Of a DNA stretch of 64,000 nt, positions 15,625 to 24,362 are shown in pieces. Made by a program: the position numbers and the translations under genes. Position 1 is the stretch's first letter, and each line of letters opens with the position of its first letter. A model generated the notes under the pieces. The model was not told the origin of the DNA. It saw only the letters and a program-made list of their open reading frames with translations, and searched no databases. This stretch comes from Symbioplanes lichenis (GTDB taxonomy: Bacteria > Actinomycetota > Actinomycetes > Mycobacteriales > Micromonosporaceae), in contig NZ_JAUZQD010000001.1 in assembly GCF_030709675.1 (NCBI RefSeq), positions 124,001 through 188,000 of the forward strand, written 5' to 3'.

Positions 15625-16185
15625 GTGTCTGAGATCCCGTGGTGGGGGCTGCCCCTCGTCGCCGTCGTGTTTGCCCTGCTAGGAGCGGGTTTGGCCGTGC
15701 TTTTTCAAGCCCGGGACCGATTCGCGCGCGCCCGGGCGGCGCGCACCGAGCGGTGGTATTCGGAGCGGCGGGACGCCTATGTCGCGCTGCTGGCCCAGTT
15801 CGAGCGGTCGGCCGCGCGGCTGCGCCTGGCGCTCGACTCGGGGCAGCCGATGCCGGCGTCGCACCTCTATCTCGACGAGACCGGTCCGGCCCTCATGCGG
15901 GTCCGGTTGCTCGCGTCCGGGCCGGTGCGCAGCGCGGTCATGGCGGTCCACCTCCTGCTGGAGAAGGTGTACGCCCCCAGTGTCACCCCGCCGCCCGGAG
16001 TCGACTCGGCCAAGGCCGTCCGCGAGATGCTCGGCCACGTGCCGCTGGTGATGCAGGAGCTCGAGGCGGCGGTCCGCGAGGAACTGGAGATCCGCCTCAC
16101 GCCGCCGCCCGCCCTGCCCGAGGAACCGCCGGGCCGGTCCCTGCGCCTGCCCTCGCGCAAGCCGAAGGAGCCGGTCGAGTCGTGA
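15625..16185 (+). CDS. Membrane-anchored protein of unknown function
   Basis: 186 residues from GTG, with TACGGT six bases upstream and no ribosome-binding site, so probably leaderless. One N-terminal membrane helix (about residues 5-27, LPLVAVVFALLGAGLAVLFQ), then a long helical cytoplasmic part beginning with a basic, Arg-rich stretch (RARAARTERWYSERRDAYVALL) and ending in a Pro-rich tail. The pattern is common in actinomycete single-pass proteins of unknown role. It overlaps the next gene by four bases (GTGA), indicating a two-gene operon. Confidence 0.75.
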   Translation: MSEIPWWGLPLVAVVFALLGAGLAVLFQARDRFARARAARTERWYSERRDAYVALLAQFERSAARLRLALDSGQPMPASHLYLDETGPALMRVRLLASGPVRSAVMAVHLLLEKVYAPSVTPPPGVDSAKAVREMLGHVPLVMQELEAAVREELEIRLTPPPALPEEPPGRSLRLPSRKPKEPVES

Positions 16186-16661
16186 CGGGTTTCTTCGGCA
16201 ACTTCCGGTTCGCGGACGGCGCCTGGGCCTCGTACGACTACGAGGAGCCGCTGCCCGGCGCGAACGAGCCGTGGCTCGCCGTCACCGTGCACGACAGCGA
16301 CGTCACGACGGTCACCTACCAGCCGGCCGGGACGGGCAGCGGCGTCGCCTATCTGGGGCTGACCCCGCGCACGTACTTCGAGTCGCCGGACGCCTCCCCG
16401 CCCACGGACGTCGCGCGTGAGGCGGCCGGCCTGGCGGCGTGGTGGGCCGGGCTGACCGGGGCGGACACGCCGGCCCGCCGGGCCAAGGAGGCGGAGCTGG
16501 CGGAGTACCTGGCGGAGGACATCGAGCCCGCCATCGACCTGGACGAGGAGCTCGACGTCGACGACATGGACGACGCCGAGCTGTTCGTGGAGATCAAGAC
16601 GGCCCGGTTCCTGCGGGCGCTCGGGCTGCCGCTGCCGGCCGAGCTGGAGCCGATGTCATAG
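16182..16661 (+). CDS. Small acidic hypothetical protein
   Basis: 159 residues. GTG start overlapping the upstream stop codon (GTGA), so it is co-translated with the membrane-anchored protein. Beta-rich N-terminal half (FFGNFRFADGAWASYDYEE, then VTVHDSDVTTVTYQPAGTG) and a strongly acidic C-terminal region (DLDEELDVDDMDDAE). No catalytic motif, signal peptide or membrane helix. It may work with its partner at the membrane. Its end overlaps by six bases the stop of the truncated P450 gene on the other strand. Confidence 0.75.
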   Translation: MTGFFGNFRFADGAWASYDYEEPLPGANEPWLAVTVHDSDVTTVTYQPAGTGSGVAYLGLTPRTYFESPDASPPTDVAREAAGLAAWWAGLTGADTPARRAKEAELAEYLAEDIEPAIDLDEELDVDDMDDAELFVEIKTARFLRALGLPLPAELEPMS

Positions 16662-17220
16662 CGCCACCTCCAGGGTGCTCAGGCGCCACGCCCCGGGGTC
16701 CGGCATCCGCTCCGCGGCGATCAGCTCGAGCCCCGGGAAGCGCTTCAGCAGGGCGACAACTGCCACTTCCACCTGTACGCGGGCCAGGGCCGCACCGAGA
16801 CAGAAGTGCGGCCCGTACGCGTAGCCCAGGTGACCGCCGATCGGACGGCCGAAGTCCAGCCGCTCCGGCTCGGGGAACACGCGCGGATCACGGTTGACGG
16901 CGGCCAGGGCCGCACCGTACGCGCGCCAGTCTTCCCGGCGGTCGGCGGGGATGCCGACAAGCTCGGTGATGACGTCCATCGGCAGCGGCTGGGCGAACCG
17001 CGTCAGGAAGTCCACCCGGCCCGTGCCGTCGTCGAGCCCGTCCAGCAGCCGGTCGACGATCCGCTCGATCCGCGGCCGGAACGCCGCCGCGCGCCGGGCG
17101 GTGAACGCCGGCGACACGAGCCTGCGCAGCCGCGCGTGTTCCTCGCCCTCGGTCTGCTGCATCGTGCTGCCTCCGCCCCGCTGTGCCGGAGCGGGCGTGG
17201 TGCCGGCTGCGGATCGTGCA
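16656..17220 (-). pseudogene. Cytochrome P450 remnant, 5'-truncated and internally deleted
   Basis: About 188 in-frame codons remain of a ~400-residue P450. Preserved: the B-C region (TEGEEHARLRRLVSPAFTAR), the segment MDVITELVGIPADRRED, the perpendicular-domain stretch NRDPRVFPEPERLDFGR and the heme loop GYAYGPHFCLGAALAR with its Cys. Missing: roughly the first 60-70 residues, and everything between the G-helix area and NRDP, including the I-helix oxygen-binding motif and the ExxR pair. The junction is at about 16890-16913. It cannot be a working monooxygenase. The 5' truncation abuts the next pseudogene. Confidence 0.85.
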
Positions 17221-17359
17221 CGACGAGTCCGGCGCCCTGGCGGCCGCGGCGGGCGTCGCGGCGGTCAGCGACGCGACGGAGAGTGCCGTGCGGGTTCGCG
17301 ACGGCCGGATAGTCGCCCGCGCCGACGGCTACGGCGCGTGTCACGCGGTGGCCGCCTGA
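17207..17359 (+). pseudogene. 3' remnant of an unidentified gene
   Basis: A ~50-codon frame with good GC3 bias and protein-like content ending at TGA: RIVHDESGALAAAAGVAAVSD, then VRVRDGRIVARADGYGACH. The pattern (DxxGALAAAxGV ... V.R.DG..) resembles the C-terminal thioredoxin-like tail of some FAD-dependent aromatic hydroxylases or a peroxiredoxin end, but I cannot assign it. There is no start codon with a ribosome-binding site. Its 5' end stops exactly where the truncated P450's 5' end stops, so both look trimmed by one deletion between divergent genes. Confidence 0.45.
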
Positions 17360-17430
17360 CCGTCGCCTGGCCGGGTGCTTCTTCGTCGTCGCGCGGCGTG
17401 GGGCCGCCTTCCGTTCCTACCATCCGAGCC

Positions 17431-19158
17431 ATGTCACCTCTCGCAAAACGCCTGCTCACAGCCGGGGTCGCCGGGCTCATGAGCCTGGGCTGCCTCGCCG
17501 CCCCGGCTTCCTCCGCGCCGCCCGTCAGTTCCTCGCCCGGGAGTGAGGCCGCGAAGCTCGACCGGGTGCCGGTGCCGAAGCTGGACTGGTACAAGTGCTA
17601 CGACGTCGCCCAGTGCGCGGTCACCCGGCTGCCGCTCGACTACGACGAGCCCACCGGCGCCACGACCGAGGTCGCGATGCTGCGGATGCCCGCGACCGAT
17701 CCCGCGAAGCGCATCGGCACGCTCTTCGTGAACCCGGGCGGCCCCGGCGGCGCCGCGACGGACATGGCGATCGCGGCGCCGGCGTTCCTCAGCGCGGCCG
17801 TCCGCGAGCGGTTCGACATCCTCGGCGTCGACCCGCGCGGGGTCGGGGCCAGCGAGCACGTCGAGTGCTGGCGGTCGACGCAGGCGCAGACCGCGGTGCT
17901 CGCCGATCTCAACGTCACGGTGCCGTGGGGCCGGGACCAGGAGTCCGCGTACGTCGCCGCGGCCAAGAAGGTCGGCCGGGCGTGCTCCACGACGGGCCGC
18001 CCGTTGTCCGCGGCCATGTCGACCGCCGAGGTGGTGCGCGACCTGGAGATGGTCCGCCGCGCCCTGGGCGAGGGCAAGCTCACCTTCTTCGGGATGAGCT
18101 ACGGCACCGTGATCGGGCAGTACTACGCCGCCATGTTCCCGGACCGGTTCCGGGCCATCGTGGCGGACGGCGTGCTCGACCCCGTGCACTGGGTCGGCTC
18201 GCCCGCCACCTCCGGCCGCGAGCAGGACGCGCGACTGCGGTCGGGCAACGGCGCCTATCGGGCCCTGCGCGAGCTGCTGCGCCGGTGCGACAAGGCCGGC
18301 GAGAAGTACTGCGTCTTCGCCGCCGGCGACCCGCTCGCCAACTTCGAGCGGATCGCGGCGCGGCTGCGCACGAAACCCCTGACCTTCAGCGACCCGTACG
18401 GGACCTTCACCATCACGTACGGCGACTTCGTGGGCGGCGTTCTCGGCTCCCTGTACGGGACGGACGCGGGCGCCCTGGTGACAGCGCTCGCGAAGTACGT
18501 GTGGGACCTCATGTTCCCGGCGTCACCGGCCGCGACCGCCGGGGCGAAGACCGCGCTGCGTCAGCGGGCCACGGCTGCTGCTCGCGACCACCTGGGCCGC
18601 GACTTCCCGTACCTGAACACGACCGAGTCCCTCGCCGCCGTCCTGTGCACCGACGCCTGGCATCCGCGCGACGTGTCGATGTGGCCGGAGCTGATGACCG
18701 CGGCGGACAAGCGGGCGCCGTACTTCGGGCGGGTCTGGGGCTGGCTCTCCGCACCTTGTGCACGGGACACGTGGACGGTGCGGGACGAGGACGCGTACAC
18801 CGGTCCCTTCGACGTCCGCACCGACGCGCCGGTGCTGTTCGTGGGGGCGAAGTGGGATCCCGCGACCAATCACGACGACGCGGTGTCCGCCTCGCGCCGG
18901 CTGCCGAACGGCCGGCTGCTGTCGAGCGACAACTGGGGGCACACCTCGTACGGCACCTCGGCCTGCGTGACGGGCGCGGTCGACGCGTTCCTGCTCACCG
19001 GCAAGCCGCCCGCGAAGGGGCTGAGCTGCGCGGGTGACATGCAGCCGTTCACCACGCCGCTCATGACCACGCAGCCGGTGGCGACCCCGGCCTCGGTCAC
19101 CGCCCGGCCGCCGGTGGCCACACCGCTGCCGCCGTCCATCTTCAACGGCAACCGCTGA
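17431..19158 (+). CDS. Secreted alpha/beta hydrolase, tripeptidyl-aminopeptidase (TAP) type
   Basis: 575 residues, the normal length for Streptomyces-type SlpD/SlpE/Tap peptidases. A signal peptide covers about residues 1-30. Features: oxyanion block FVNPGGPGGAATD, nucleophile elbow FFGMSYGTVIGQ (Ser), DPRGVG motif, Asp in VGAKWDPATN, His in NWGHTSYG, and a C-terminal TAP-like domain with Cys residues, then a Thr/Pro-rich tail. Expected role: removal of tripeptides from extracellular proteins or peptides. ATG with TACCAT seven bases upstream and no ribosome-binding site, so leaderless. Confidence 0.92.
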   Translation: MSPLAKRLLTAGVAGLMSLGCLAAPASSAPPVSSSPGSEAAKLDRVPVPKLDWYKCYDVAQCAVTRLPLDYDEPTGATTEVAMLRMPATDPAKRIGTLFVNPGGPGGAATDMAIAAPAFLSAAVRERFDILGVDPRGVGASEHVECWRSTQAQTAVLADLNVTVPWGRDQESAYVAAAKKVGRACSTTGRPLSAAMSTAEVVRDLEMVRRALGEGKLTFFGMSYGTVIGQYYAAMFPDRFRAIVADGVLDPVHWVGSPATSGREQDARLRSGNGAYRALRELLRRCDKAGEKYCVFAAGDPLANFERIAARLRTKPLTFSDPYGTFTITYGDFVGGVLGSLYGTDAGALVTALAKYVWDLMFPASPAATAGAKTALRQRATAAARDHLGRDFPYLNTTESLAAVLCTDAWHPRDVSMWPELMTAADKRAPYFGRVWGWLSAPCARDTWTVRDEDAYTGPFDVRTDAPVLFVGAKWDPATNHDDAVSASRRLPNGRLLSSDNWGHTSYGTSACVTGAVDAFLLTGKPPAKGLSCAGDMQPFTTPLMTTQPVATPASVTARPPVATPLPPSIFNGNR

Positions 19159-19172
19159 CCCGTCGGCTCTCC

Positions 19173-19207
19173 GCGCCCCGTGACCGGATCGTTCCGGTGC
19201 GGGGCGC
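19173..19207 (+). terminator. Terminator after the secreted peptidase gene
   Basis: GCGCCCCG ... CGGGGCGC closes a hairpin whose inner part, ACCGGA/TCCGGT, also pairs around a TCGT loop, with one bulged base. It sits 15 bases past the stop codon and is followed by GACTGTGTCTT. Confidence 0.7.
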
Positions 19208-19253
19208 GACTGTGTCTTACCCCGCAACGTTCCGGCGGCGCAGGATCAACAAC

Positions 19254-19838
19254 ATGAGCAAAGCGCTGATCGTGATTGATGTGCAGGAGTCGTTCCGGGT
19301 GCGCCCGCTGTGGGAGGCCGTCGGCAACCCGGACATCGCCGTGCCGGTGCAACGTCTCGTCGACGCCGCCCGCGCCGCCGGCGACCTCGTGGTGTGGGTG
19401 CTGCACGCCGAGCCGGGCAGCGGCGGGCCGTTCGACCCGGAGTCGGGACACGTGCGGCTCGTCGCCGGGCTCGAGGCCCGGGACGGGGAGCCGATCCTCA
19501 CCAAGACCTCCCGCAACGCATTCACGACGACATCCCTGCAGCAGCTGCTGACCGGGCGCGGCGTCCGCGACGTGACGGTGTGCGGCATCCAGACCGAGCA
19601 ATGCGTCGAGACGACCACCCGGCTGGCCGCGGACTACGGCTACGCCGTCACGTTCGTCACCGACGCCACCACGACGTTCCCCATCGCGCACCGCGACGCC
19701 CCGGCCGGGCGCAGCGTGGCGGAACTGCTCGCCGACCCGCGCACGTTGCCGGTCGCCGACGTCATCGCCCGTACGGAATATGCGCTGGCGGGCCGGTTCG
19801 CTAGGGTGACCACCGTGCGGGAGCTGACCGGATCGTGA
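19254..19838 (+). CDS. Isochorismatase-family cysteine hydrolase
   Basis: 194 residues with the family triad: Asp in IVIDVQESF, Lys in ILTKTSRNAF and Cys in GIQTEQCVETT. A cis-peptide motif typical of the fold precedes the Cys. The family includes nicotinamidases, N-carbamoylsarcosine amidases and others; the metal-binding histidines of nicotinamidases are not evident. It is followed by a GlxA-type regulator overlapping by four bases (GTGA), a pairing seen often, suggesting the regulator controls this hydrolase. Substrate unknown. Confidence 0.9.
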   Translation: MSKALIVIDVQESFRVRPLWEAVGNPDIAVPVQRLVDAARAAGDLVVWVLHAEPGSGGPFDPESGHVRLVAGLEARDGEPILTKTSRNAFTTTSLQQLLTGRGVRDVTVCGIQTEQCVETTTRLAADYGYAVTFVTDATTTFPIAHRDAPAGRSVAELLADPRTLPVADVIARTEYALAGRFARVTTVRELTGS

Positions 19839-20737
19839 GCAGAGTGGTCTTCGTCCTGGCGCCGGGGGTGCATCTGCTCGACCTCGCCGGCCCGGCCCAG
19901 GTCTTCTCGACCGCGGCCGACCACGGGCTCGCCTACCGCCTCGACCACGTCGCGGAGCGGCCCGTGGTCCCGAGCCACCAAGGCGTGCCCCTGCACGCCG
20001 CGACGGAGTGGCCCGAGCTGAAGCCGAGGGACCTCATCATCGTGCCGGGCTGGCACATGGCCGGCGGGGCGGACAAGTTCGGCCCGGCGACCCTGGCCCG
20101 GATCGCCGGCCACCACGCGCGCGGCGGCACGGTCGCGAGCGTCTGCGCCGGGGCGGAGGCGCTCGGCCGGGCCGGGCTGCTCGACGGCCGCCGCTGCACG
20201 ACCCATCACGACCTGCAGGAGGAGCTCGCCCGCCGGCACCCCCGGGCGACCGTGGTGCGCGACGTCCTCTACGTCGCCGACGACCGCGTCATCACCTCGG
20301 CCGGCATCGCCAGCGGCATCGACCTGGCCCTGCACCTCGTCGCCACCCGCTACAGCCCGGCAGCGGCCGCCCGCGTGGCCCGCAACATGGTCGTCTACGC
20401 CCGGCGCAACGGCGACGACCAGCAGGAGAGCGTCATGCTCCGGCACCGCGCCCACCTCAGCGACGCTGTCCACCGCGTGCAGGACCGCATCGACGCCCAC
20501 TTCGCCGACCCGCTGCCCCTGGCCGACCTGGCCCGCACCGCCGGCCTCAGCGAACGCACCCTGACCCGCCGCTTCGAGGCCGCCGCCGGCTGCACCCCCC
20601 TCCGCTACCAGCAGCAGCTCCGCCTCGAACGCGCCGAGCACCTCATCGCCCGCGGCCACACCGTGGAAGCCGCCGCCCGCGCGGTCGGCTTCGGCGACGC
20701 CCGCATGCTCCGCCGCCTCCGCGCCCGCGCGACCTGA
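19835..20737 (+). CDS. GlxA-type transcriptional regulator (DJ-1/PfpI + AraC HTH)
   Basis: 300 residues, GTG start overlapping the isochorismatase stop codon. N-terminal DJ-1/PfpI-like domain (VVFVLAPGVHLLDLAGPAQVF; nucleophile-elbow Cys in ASVCAGAEALG; TTHHDLQEE) and a C-terminal AraC-type helix-turn-helix pair (PLPLADLARTAGLSERTLTRRF and VEAAARAVGFGDARML). It is probably a ligand-responsive activator of the adjacent hydrolase gene. The C-terminus ends soon after the second HTH, which is short but acceptable for the family. Confidence 0.9.
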   Translation: MSRVVFVLAPGVHLLDLAGPAQVFSTAADHGLAYRLDHVAERPVVPSHQGVPLHAATEWPELKPRDLIIVPGWHMAGGADKFGPATLARIAGHHARGGTVASVCAGAEALGRAGLLDGRRCTTHHDLQEELARRHPRATVVRDVLYVADDRVITSAGIASGIDLALHLVATRYSPAAAARVARNMVVYARRNGDDQQESVMLRHRAHLSDAVHRVQDRIDAHFADPLPLADLARTAGLSERTLTRRFEAAAGCTPLRYQQQLRLERAEHLIARGHTVEAAARAVGFGDARMLRRLRARAT

Positions 20738-20769
20738 ACTCGCCGCCCGCGAGACCCTAGACTCGCCGC

Positions 20770-21330
20770 ATGCAGACTGCCGGGCTGGTGCTTGCCGCGG
20801 GCGCCGGGCGTCGTTACGGCATGCCCAAGGCTCTCGTCCGCCTCGACGGGCAGCTCCTCGTCGAGCGGGCCGCCGCCACCCTGACCGCCGCCGGCCTCGA
20901 CCGCGTCCTCGTCGTCGTGGGCGCCGCGGCCGGCGACGTGCGCGCCGCCGCCCCCGGGCTCGACACCGTCCACAATCCCGACTGGGCCACCGGCATGGCA
21001 TCGTCCCTGCGCACCGGTCTCACCGCCCTGACCGCCACCCCGGCCGGGGCGGCGATGGTCCTGCTGGTCGACATGCCCGGCGTCACCCCCGACGCCGTAC
21101 GCCGGGTCGCCGCGCACGCCGCCCCCGCAGCCCTCGCCATGGGCGCCTACGACGGCCGCCGCTCCCACCCCGTCCTCCTCGGCCGCGACCACTGGCCCGG
21201 CGTCCTCGCCACCGCCCACGGCGACCGCGGCGCCCGTGACTACCTGCGCGCCCACGCCGCCGAGGTCCGCCTGGTCCCGGTCGGAGACGTCGCCGACGAC
21301 ACCGACCTCGACGTCCCGCCCGGCGCCTGA
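20770..21330 (+). CDS. MobA/MocA-like nucleotidyltransferase
   Basis: 186 residues. The N-terminal signature LVLAAGAGRRYGMPKAL is the nucleotide-binding loop of the MobA-like NTP transferase group; an Asp pair region LLVDMPGVTPD follows, and later SHPVLLGRDHW and GDRGARDYL match molybdenum-cofactor cytidylyl/guanylyltransferases (MocA/MobA). It transfers a nucleotide to a cofactor or sugar-phosphate acceptor. No molybdoenzyme gene is beside it. TAGACT lies six bases before the ATG with no ribosome-binding site, so it is leaderless and probably transcribed separately from the upstream pair. Confidence 0.85.
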   Translation: MQTAGLVLAAGAGRRYGMPKALVRLDGQLLVERAAATLTAAGLDRVLVVVGAAAGDVRAAAPGLDTVHNPDWATGMASSLRTGLTALTATPAGAAMVLLVDMPGVTPDAVRRVAAHAAPAALAMGAYDGRRSHPVLLGRDHWPGVLATAHGDRGARDYLRAHAAEVRLVPVGDVADDTDLDVPPGA

Positions 21331-21339
21331 CCACTCCTC

Positions 21340-21545
21340 CGGTCCTCGCCCCGCCGCGGTGAAGCCGGGAAGAGGCGCACGGCGTTCCCGCGGTTCACGG
21401 CGTCCCGGACGCGCGCGTCCAGGGCGGGATCGTTGTCGAGGTCGCGCGTGATCACGCCGACCTGACCGGCGGGCCGGGCCGCGAAGTCGGTGCCGTAGAG
21501 GAGGTGACCGGCCCCGGCCGCCTTCAGGAGCGTAGGTTGTCGGGA
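21340..21545 (-). pseudogene. C-terminal remnant of an amidohydrolase-2 family gene
   Basis: In one minus-strand frame the translation reads like the last barrel strand and end of an amidohydrolase: HLLYGTDFAARP (with the metal-binding Asp), then VRDAVNRGNAVRLFPA. The N-terminal HxH metal site and the rest of the barrel are absent; upstream is the Nudix gene. No start codon with a ribosome-binding site precedes it. It is a decayed gene fragment of about 65 residues; the frame then runs into antisense of the nucleotidyltransferase gene. Confidence 0.65.
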
Positions 21546-21622
21546 CTCCCACGACGGCCCTCCCACCGGCGGCAGCAGTCCCCGGGCGACGGCCCGGTCC
21601 CGGATCGCCCGGGGCACGGAAC

Positions 21623-22162
21623 TCAGCCGGCCGCCGCACCCGTCTTGGCCAGATAGCGGCCCAGGTGCGGATCGAAGCGAGCCGGGTCCGCCGCTGCGAT
21701 CTCCGCGCGCGTCCACCACCGGACCGCCGCGAACTCGCCCGCGTCGACGGTGAGCTCCGCGGTGCGGGACACCTTCGCCGGGTACCACAGGCTCACGTCC
21801 ACGTGTCCGGCGTCCACGCCGACGGTTGTTGTCACTGTCAGGAAGATCGGCTCGGGGGCGGCCCCGGACACGCCGAGTTCCTCGTGCAACTCGCGGGCCG
21901 CGGCGGCGGCCGGGTCCTCGCCCGGTTCCACGTGACCGCCGGGCGGCAACCAGAGCCGGGCGTTGCGGTGGTCGACCAGCAGGACGTCGCCGGTGTCCGG
22001 GTCGGTCGGGACGACGTACGAGACGAGGTGTTGAGGTGGGGTTGCGGGTTTGACCCTTCGATAGATGTCACGGGTGGAGGCGAGCCACGCCCGGGCGTCG
22101 GCGAGGTGGGCCGCCTCGAGGTCGTCATGCGGGCGCAGGCCGGAGATCAGTGCGGACAGCAT
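21623..22162 (-). CDS. Nudix hydrolase
   Basis: 179 residues. Complete Nudix box GGHVEPGEDPAAAAARELHEELGV (catalytic Glu residues present), preceded by VLLVDHRNARLWLPP and followed by a strand block ending VRWWTRAEI. It hydrolyses a nucleoside diphosphate linked to another moiety (NUDT/8-oxo-dGTPase-like); substrate unknown. About 60 N-terminal residues precede the domain. The ATG at 22162 has GACCAT six bases upstream and lacks a ribosome-binding site. A much longer open frame upstream is antisense to the amidase and is not used. Confidence 0.91.
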   Translation of the reverse strand: MLSALISGLRPHDDLEAAHLADARAWLASTRDIYRRVKPATPPQHLVSYVVPTDPDTGDVLLVDHRNARLWLPPGGHVEPGEDPAAAAARELHEELGVSGAAPEPIFLTVTTTVGVDAGHVDVSLWYPAKVSRTAELTVDAGEFAAVRWWTRAEIAAADPARFDPHLGRYLAKTGAAAG

Positions 22163-22239
22163 CGGCCGATGGTCGCAGAGCGAGCACGACCATGACGCCC
22201 GCCGCCGGCGGTCGAGCAGCTCGCATACGTCGGGAAAGC

Positions 22240-24237
22240 CTACTTGAGATAGACGAGGCCGTCCGAGATGACGCCGGGGCGGCCCTTCGTGCCGCGGACG
22301 ACGAGCTTCACGGTGTGTTCGGTCGTGCTGGTCCAGGAGCGGGTCCACACCGCGCGCCGGTACAAGGTCTCGGTCGCGCGCAGGTCGATCACGCCCGCCG
22401 GGTCGCCGTCGACGTAGATCTGGGCTTCGCCCGAGACCGCGGTGCGGGTCACCGCGAGCGCGGCCGAGCGGCCGGTGAAGGTCCAGCTCAGCGACGCGCC
22501 CGCGGTGGTTGCCCGCGACGCTTGACCGCCCAGGTACGCCGTCCCGGTCGCGGTGCGCCACGCCCCCGTGCGCGTGGCACTGCCGTCGGACAGCAGCACC
22601 GCGGTGCGGGTGGTGGCCACCGATCGGGCGTTGCCGGCGCGATCGGTGGCGCGGAGGGCGTACACGGTGGCGGTGTTGAACGTGGCCGTCCCCGCCCAGG
22701 TCGTCGCCCGCGGGCCGAGGTCGCGGGTGAGCGGGCTGGTCAGGGTCACGTCGCGCAGGCCGCCCGCGTCCGACGCCGCCCAGCGCAGCCGGACGGGGAC
22801 GATGTTGTTGAGCGAGCCGGTGCGCAGCGAGAGGCTCGGGCCGGTGGGGAACGCGGGCAGGGTCGCGTCGGCGTAGACAGCCGTGTCGGTATAGCTGACC
22901 TGGCCGTTGAGGGCGAGCGCCCGCACCCGGATCGTGTGCCGGCCCGGCGTCAGGGTGAGCAGCTGCTGCCGCTGGTCGCGGGGCACCGACGCGGTGAGGA
23001 CGCCGTCGACGTACACGTCGTAGCGGTTCATGAGGCGGTAGACCGTGCCCGGCGTCCAGTAGGGCCGGATCGTGCCGCGCGTGAACCAGGTGCCGTCCGA
23101 CTGCACCGCGCCGTTGATCTTCGTGATCGCCGGGGCGGACGGGGCCGCCGACGCGAGGCTGCGGATCGCGCCGAGCTGGCGGTAGAGCACGTTGCCCGGG
23201 CACTCGGTCATGCCCGTGTCGCGGTGCCCGGAGATGCGGTTGAGGATCGCGGTGCTGCCCTTGGCGTAGCGGTCGCTGCCGCTGGAGACCAGCGCCGCGC
23301 GGCCGCCGGGGGCGTGACCATAACCCGCGATCTTGTACGCCGCCAGCTGCGCGATGACCGTACGGACCTTCGCCGTCACCGCCGCCGACGAGTAGTTGCC
23401 GAGCACGGCCACGGCGGCACTGTGCGCGTTGAAGCCGAGCGTGTGCGCCCCGAGCACCGGCCGGGTGATGCCGCCGCGCCGCCCCTCGAACAGCGTGCCG
23501 CACTTGTCGACGAGGAAGTTGTAGCCGATGTCGTTCCAGTGGTTGCTCTTCACGTGGTACGCCTGGATGCTCCGGATGATCGCCGGCGAGTCCGCGCAGC
23601 TGTAGCCGTTGGTCCCGGCCGTGTGGTGCACGAAAAGCACCTCCACGTCGGTCGTGTACTCCGGCGCGCCCTTCACGAGCTTCTCGTTCGCACCCCACTG
23701 CGCCCGGGTCACCACGGGCGGGATCGGCCGCGCCGGCTCGGTGACCGCCTTGCGTTCCAGCGCCGGCGCGGCGCTGCCCGCCCCCGGGTCGATCAGGTCG
23801 AGCCGCAGCCCGGCGGGCACCGGGCCGCCCCCCGTGACACGCGCTTCGACGCCGTCGGACGGGCCGACCCACAGCGGGTCGGTGCTGCCCCGCGCGGCCG
23901 CGGCGTCCTGTGACCCGGGCGCGGCCGGGGCGGGGTTGTCCGCCTCCAGCGACTGCCACCCGGTCCACCGCCCGTCCGCCGACCGCGTCCGCACCTGGAC
24001 CTTTCCGGTCAGCCGCTCCCGGGCATCCGCCCAGGTGGCGCCGACCAGGCTGAACGATCCGGTCGCCCGCCCGGCCGAGAAGGCCTGCCGGCCCACGCCC
24101 AGCGGAACAGTCTGCAAGGTCGCCTCATCGGAAGGTGCGGCCGACGCTCCTCCGGACGCGGTCGCCACGACCATCGCTCCCAGCAGCATCGCCGTACCCA
24201 GTGACGTACTCAGGACTCGCTTGTGCGCGCTCTTCAC
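22240..24237 (-). CDS. Secreted N-acetylmuramoyl-L-alanine amidase (PGRP domain) with C-terminal beta domains
   Basis: 665 residues from GTG, chosen for a GGGGGGA site and a signal peptide directly after it (KSAHKR then hydrophobic to about residue 34); an upstream ATG gives a 684-residue form without these supports. Residues ~185-370 are a PGRP/amidase-2 domain: TRAQWGAN, VHHTAGTN, NDIGYNFLV, GHRDTGMTECPG, giving the Zn-binding His residues and Cys. The following ~290 residues contain Ig-like or jelly-roll strands and a final CBM-like module (IYVDGDPAGVIDL). It cleaves the amide bond between muramic acid and the stem peptide outside the cell. Confidence 0.9.
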   Translation of the reverse strand: MKSAHKRVLSTSLGTAMLLGAMVVATASGGASAAPSDEATLQTVPLGVGRQAFSAGRATGSFSLVGATWADARERLTGKVQVRTRSADGRWTGWQSLEADNPAPAAPGSQDAAAARGSTDPLWVGPSDGVEARVTGGGPVPAGLRLDLIDPGAGSAAPALERKAVTEPARPIPPVVTRAQWGANEKLVKGAPEYTTDVEVLFVHHTAGTNGYSCADSPAIIRSIQAYHVKSNHWNDIGYNFLVDKCGTLFEGRRGGITRPVLGAHTLGFNAHSAAVAVLGNYSSAAVTAKVRTVIAQLAAYKIAGYGHAPGGRAALVSSGSDRYAKGSTAILNRISGHRDTGMTECPGNVLYRQLGAIRSLASAAPSAPAITKINGAVQSDGTWFTRGTIRPYWTPGTVYRLMNRYDVYVDGVLTASVPRDQRQQLLTLTPGRHTIRVRALALNGQVSYTDTAVYADATLPAFPTGPSLSLRTGSLNNIVPVRLRWAASDAGGLRDVTLTSPLTRDLGPRATTWAGTATFNTATVYALRATDRAGNARSVATTRTAVLLSDGSATRTGAWRTATGTAYLGGQASRATTAGASLSWTFTGRSAALAVTRTAVSGEAQIYVDGDPAGVIDLRATETLYRRAVWTRSWTSTTEHTVKLVVRGTKGRPGVISDGLVYLK

Positions 24238-24289
24238 GCGTATCCCCCCGCGAAAGACTTCGTACCGGCCCAGAACAGGATGAAACGAA

Positions 24290-24314
24290 CTCACGATTCG
24301 TGAGGGCTTTCACG
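24290..24314. promoter_or_regulatory. TCACG/CGTGA repeat cluster between divergent genes
   Basis: CTCACG-ATT-CGTGAG is a perfect inverted repeat (24290-24304), and a third TCACG follows at 24310-24314, pairing again with the middle CGTGA and followed by GGTTTTT. It lies between the amidase and the GGDEF/EAL gene, both starting away from it. It is either a regulatory site or a weak terminator for stray plus-strand transcripts. Confidence 0.4.
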
Positions 24315-24362
24315 GGTTTTTGTCACATTAAGCCCGGCGGCGCGGATGCCGATCATGGCTAC

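Noticed and set aside
22240..23968. A 780-codon frame ending in the Nudix domain
   Set aside because: Everything before 22162 is Arg/Pro-rich antisense-type sequence on the same strand but a different phase from the amidase; the Nudix domain begins at its own ATG.
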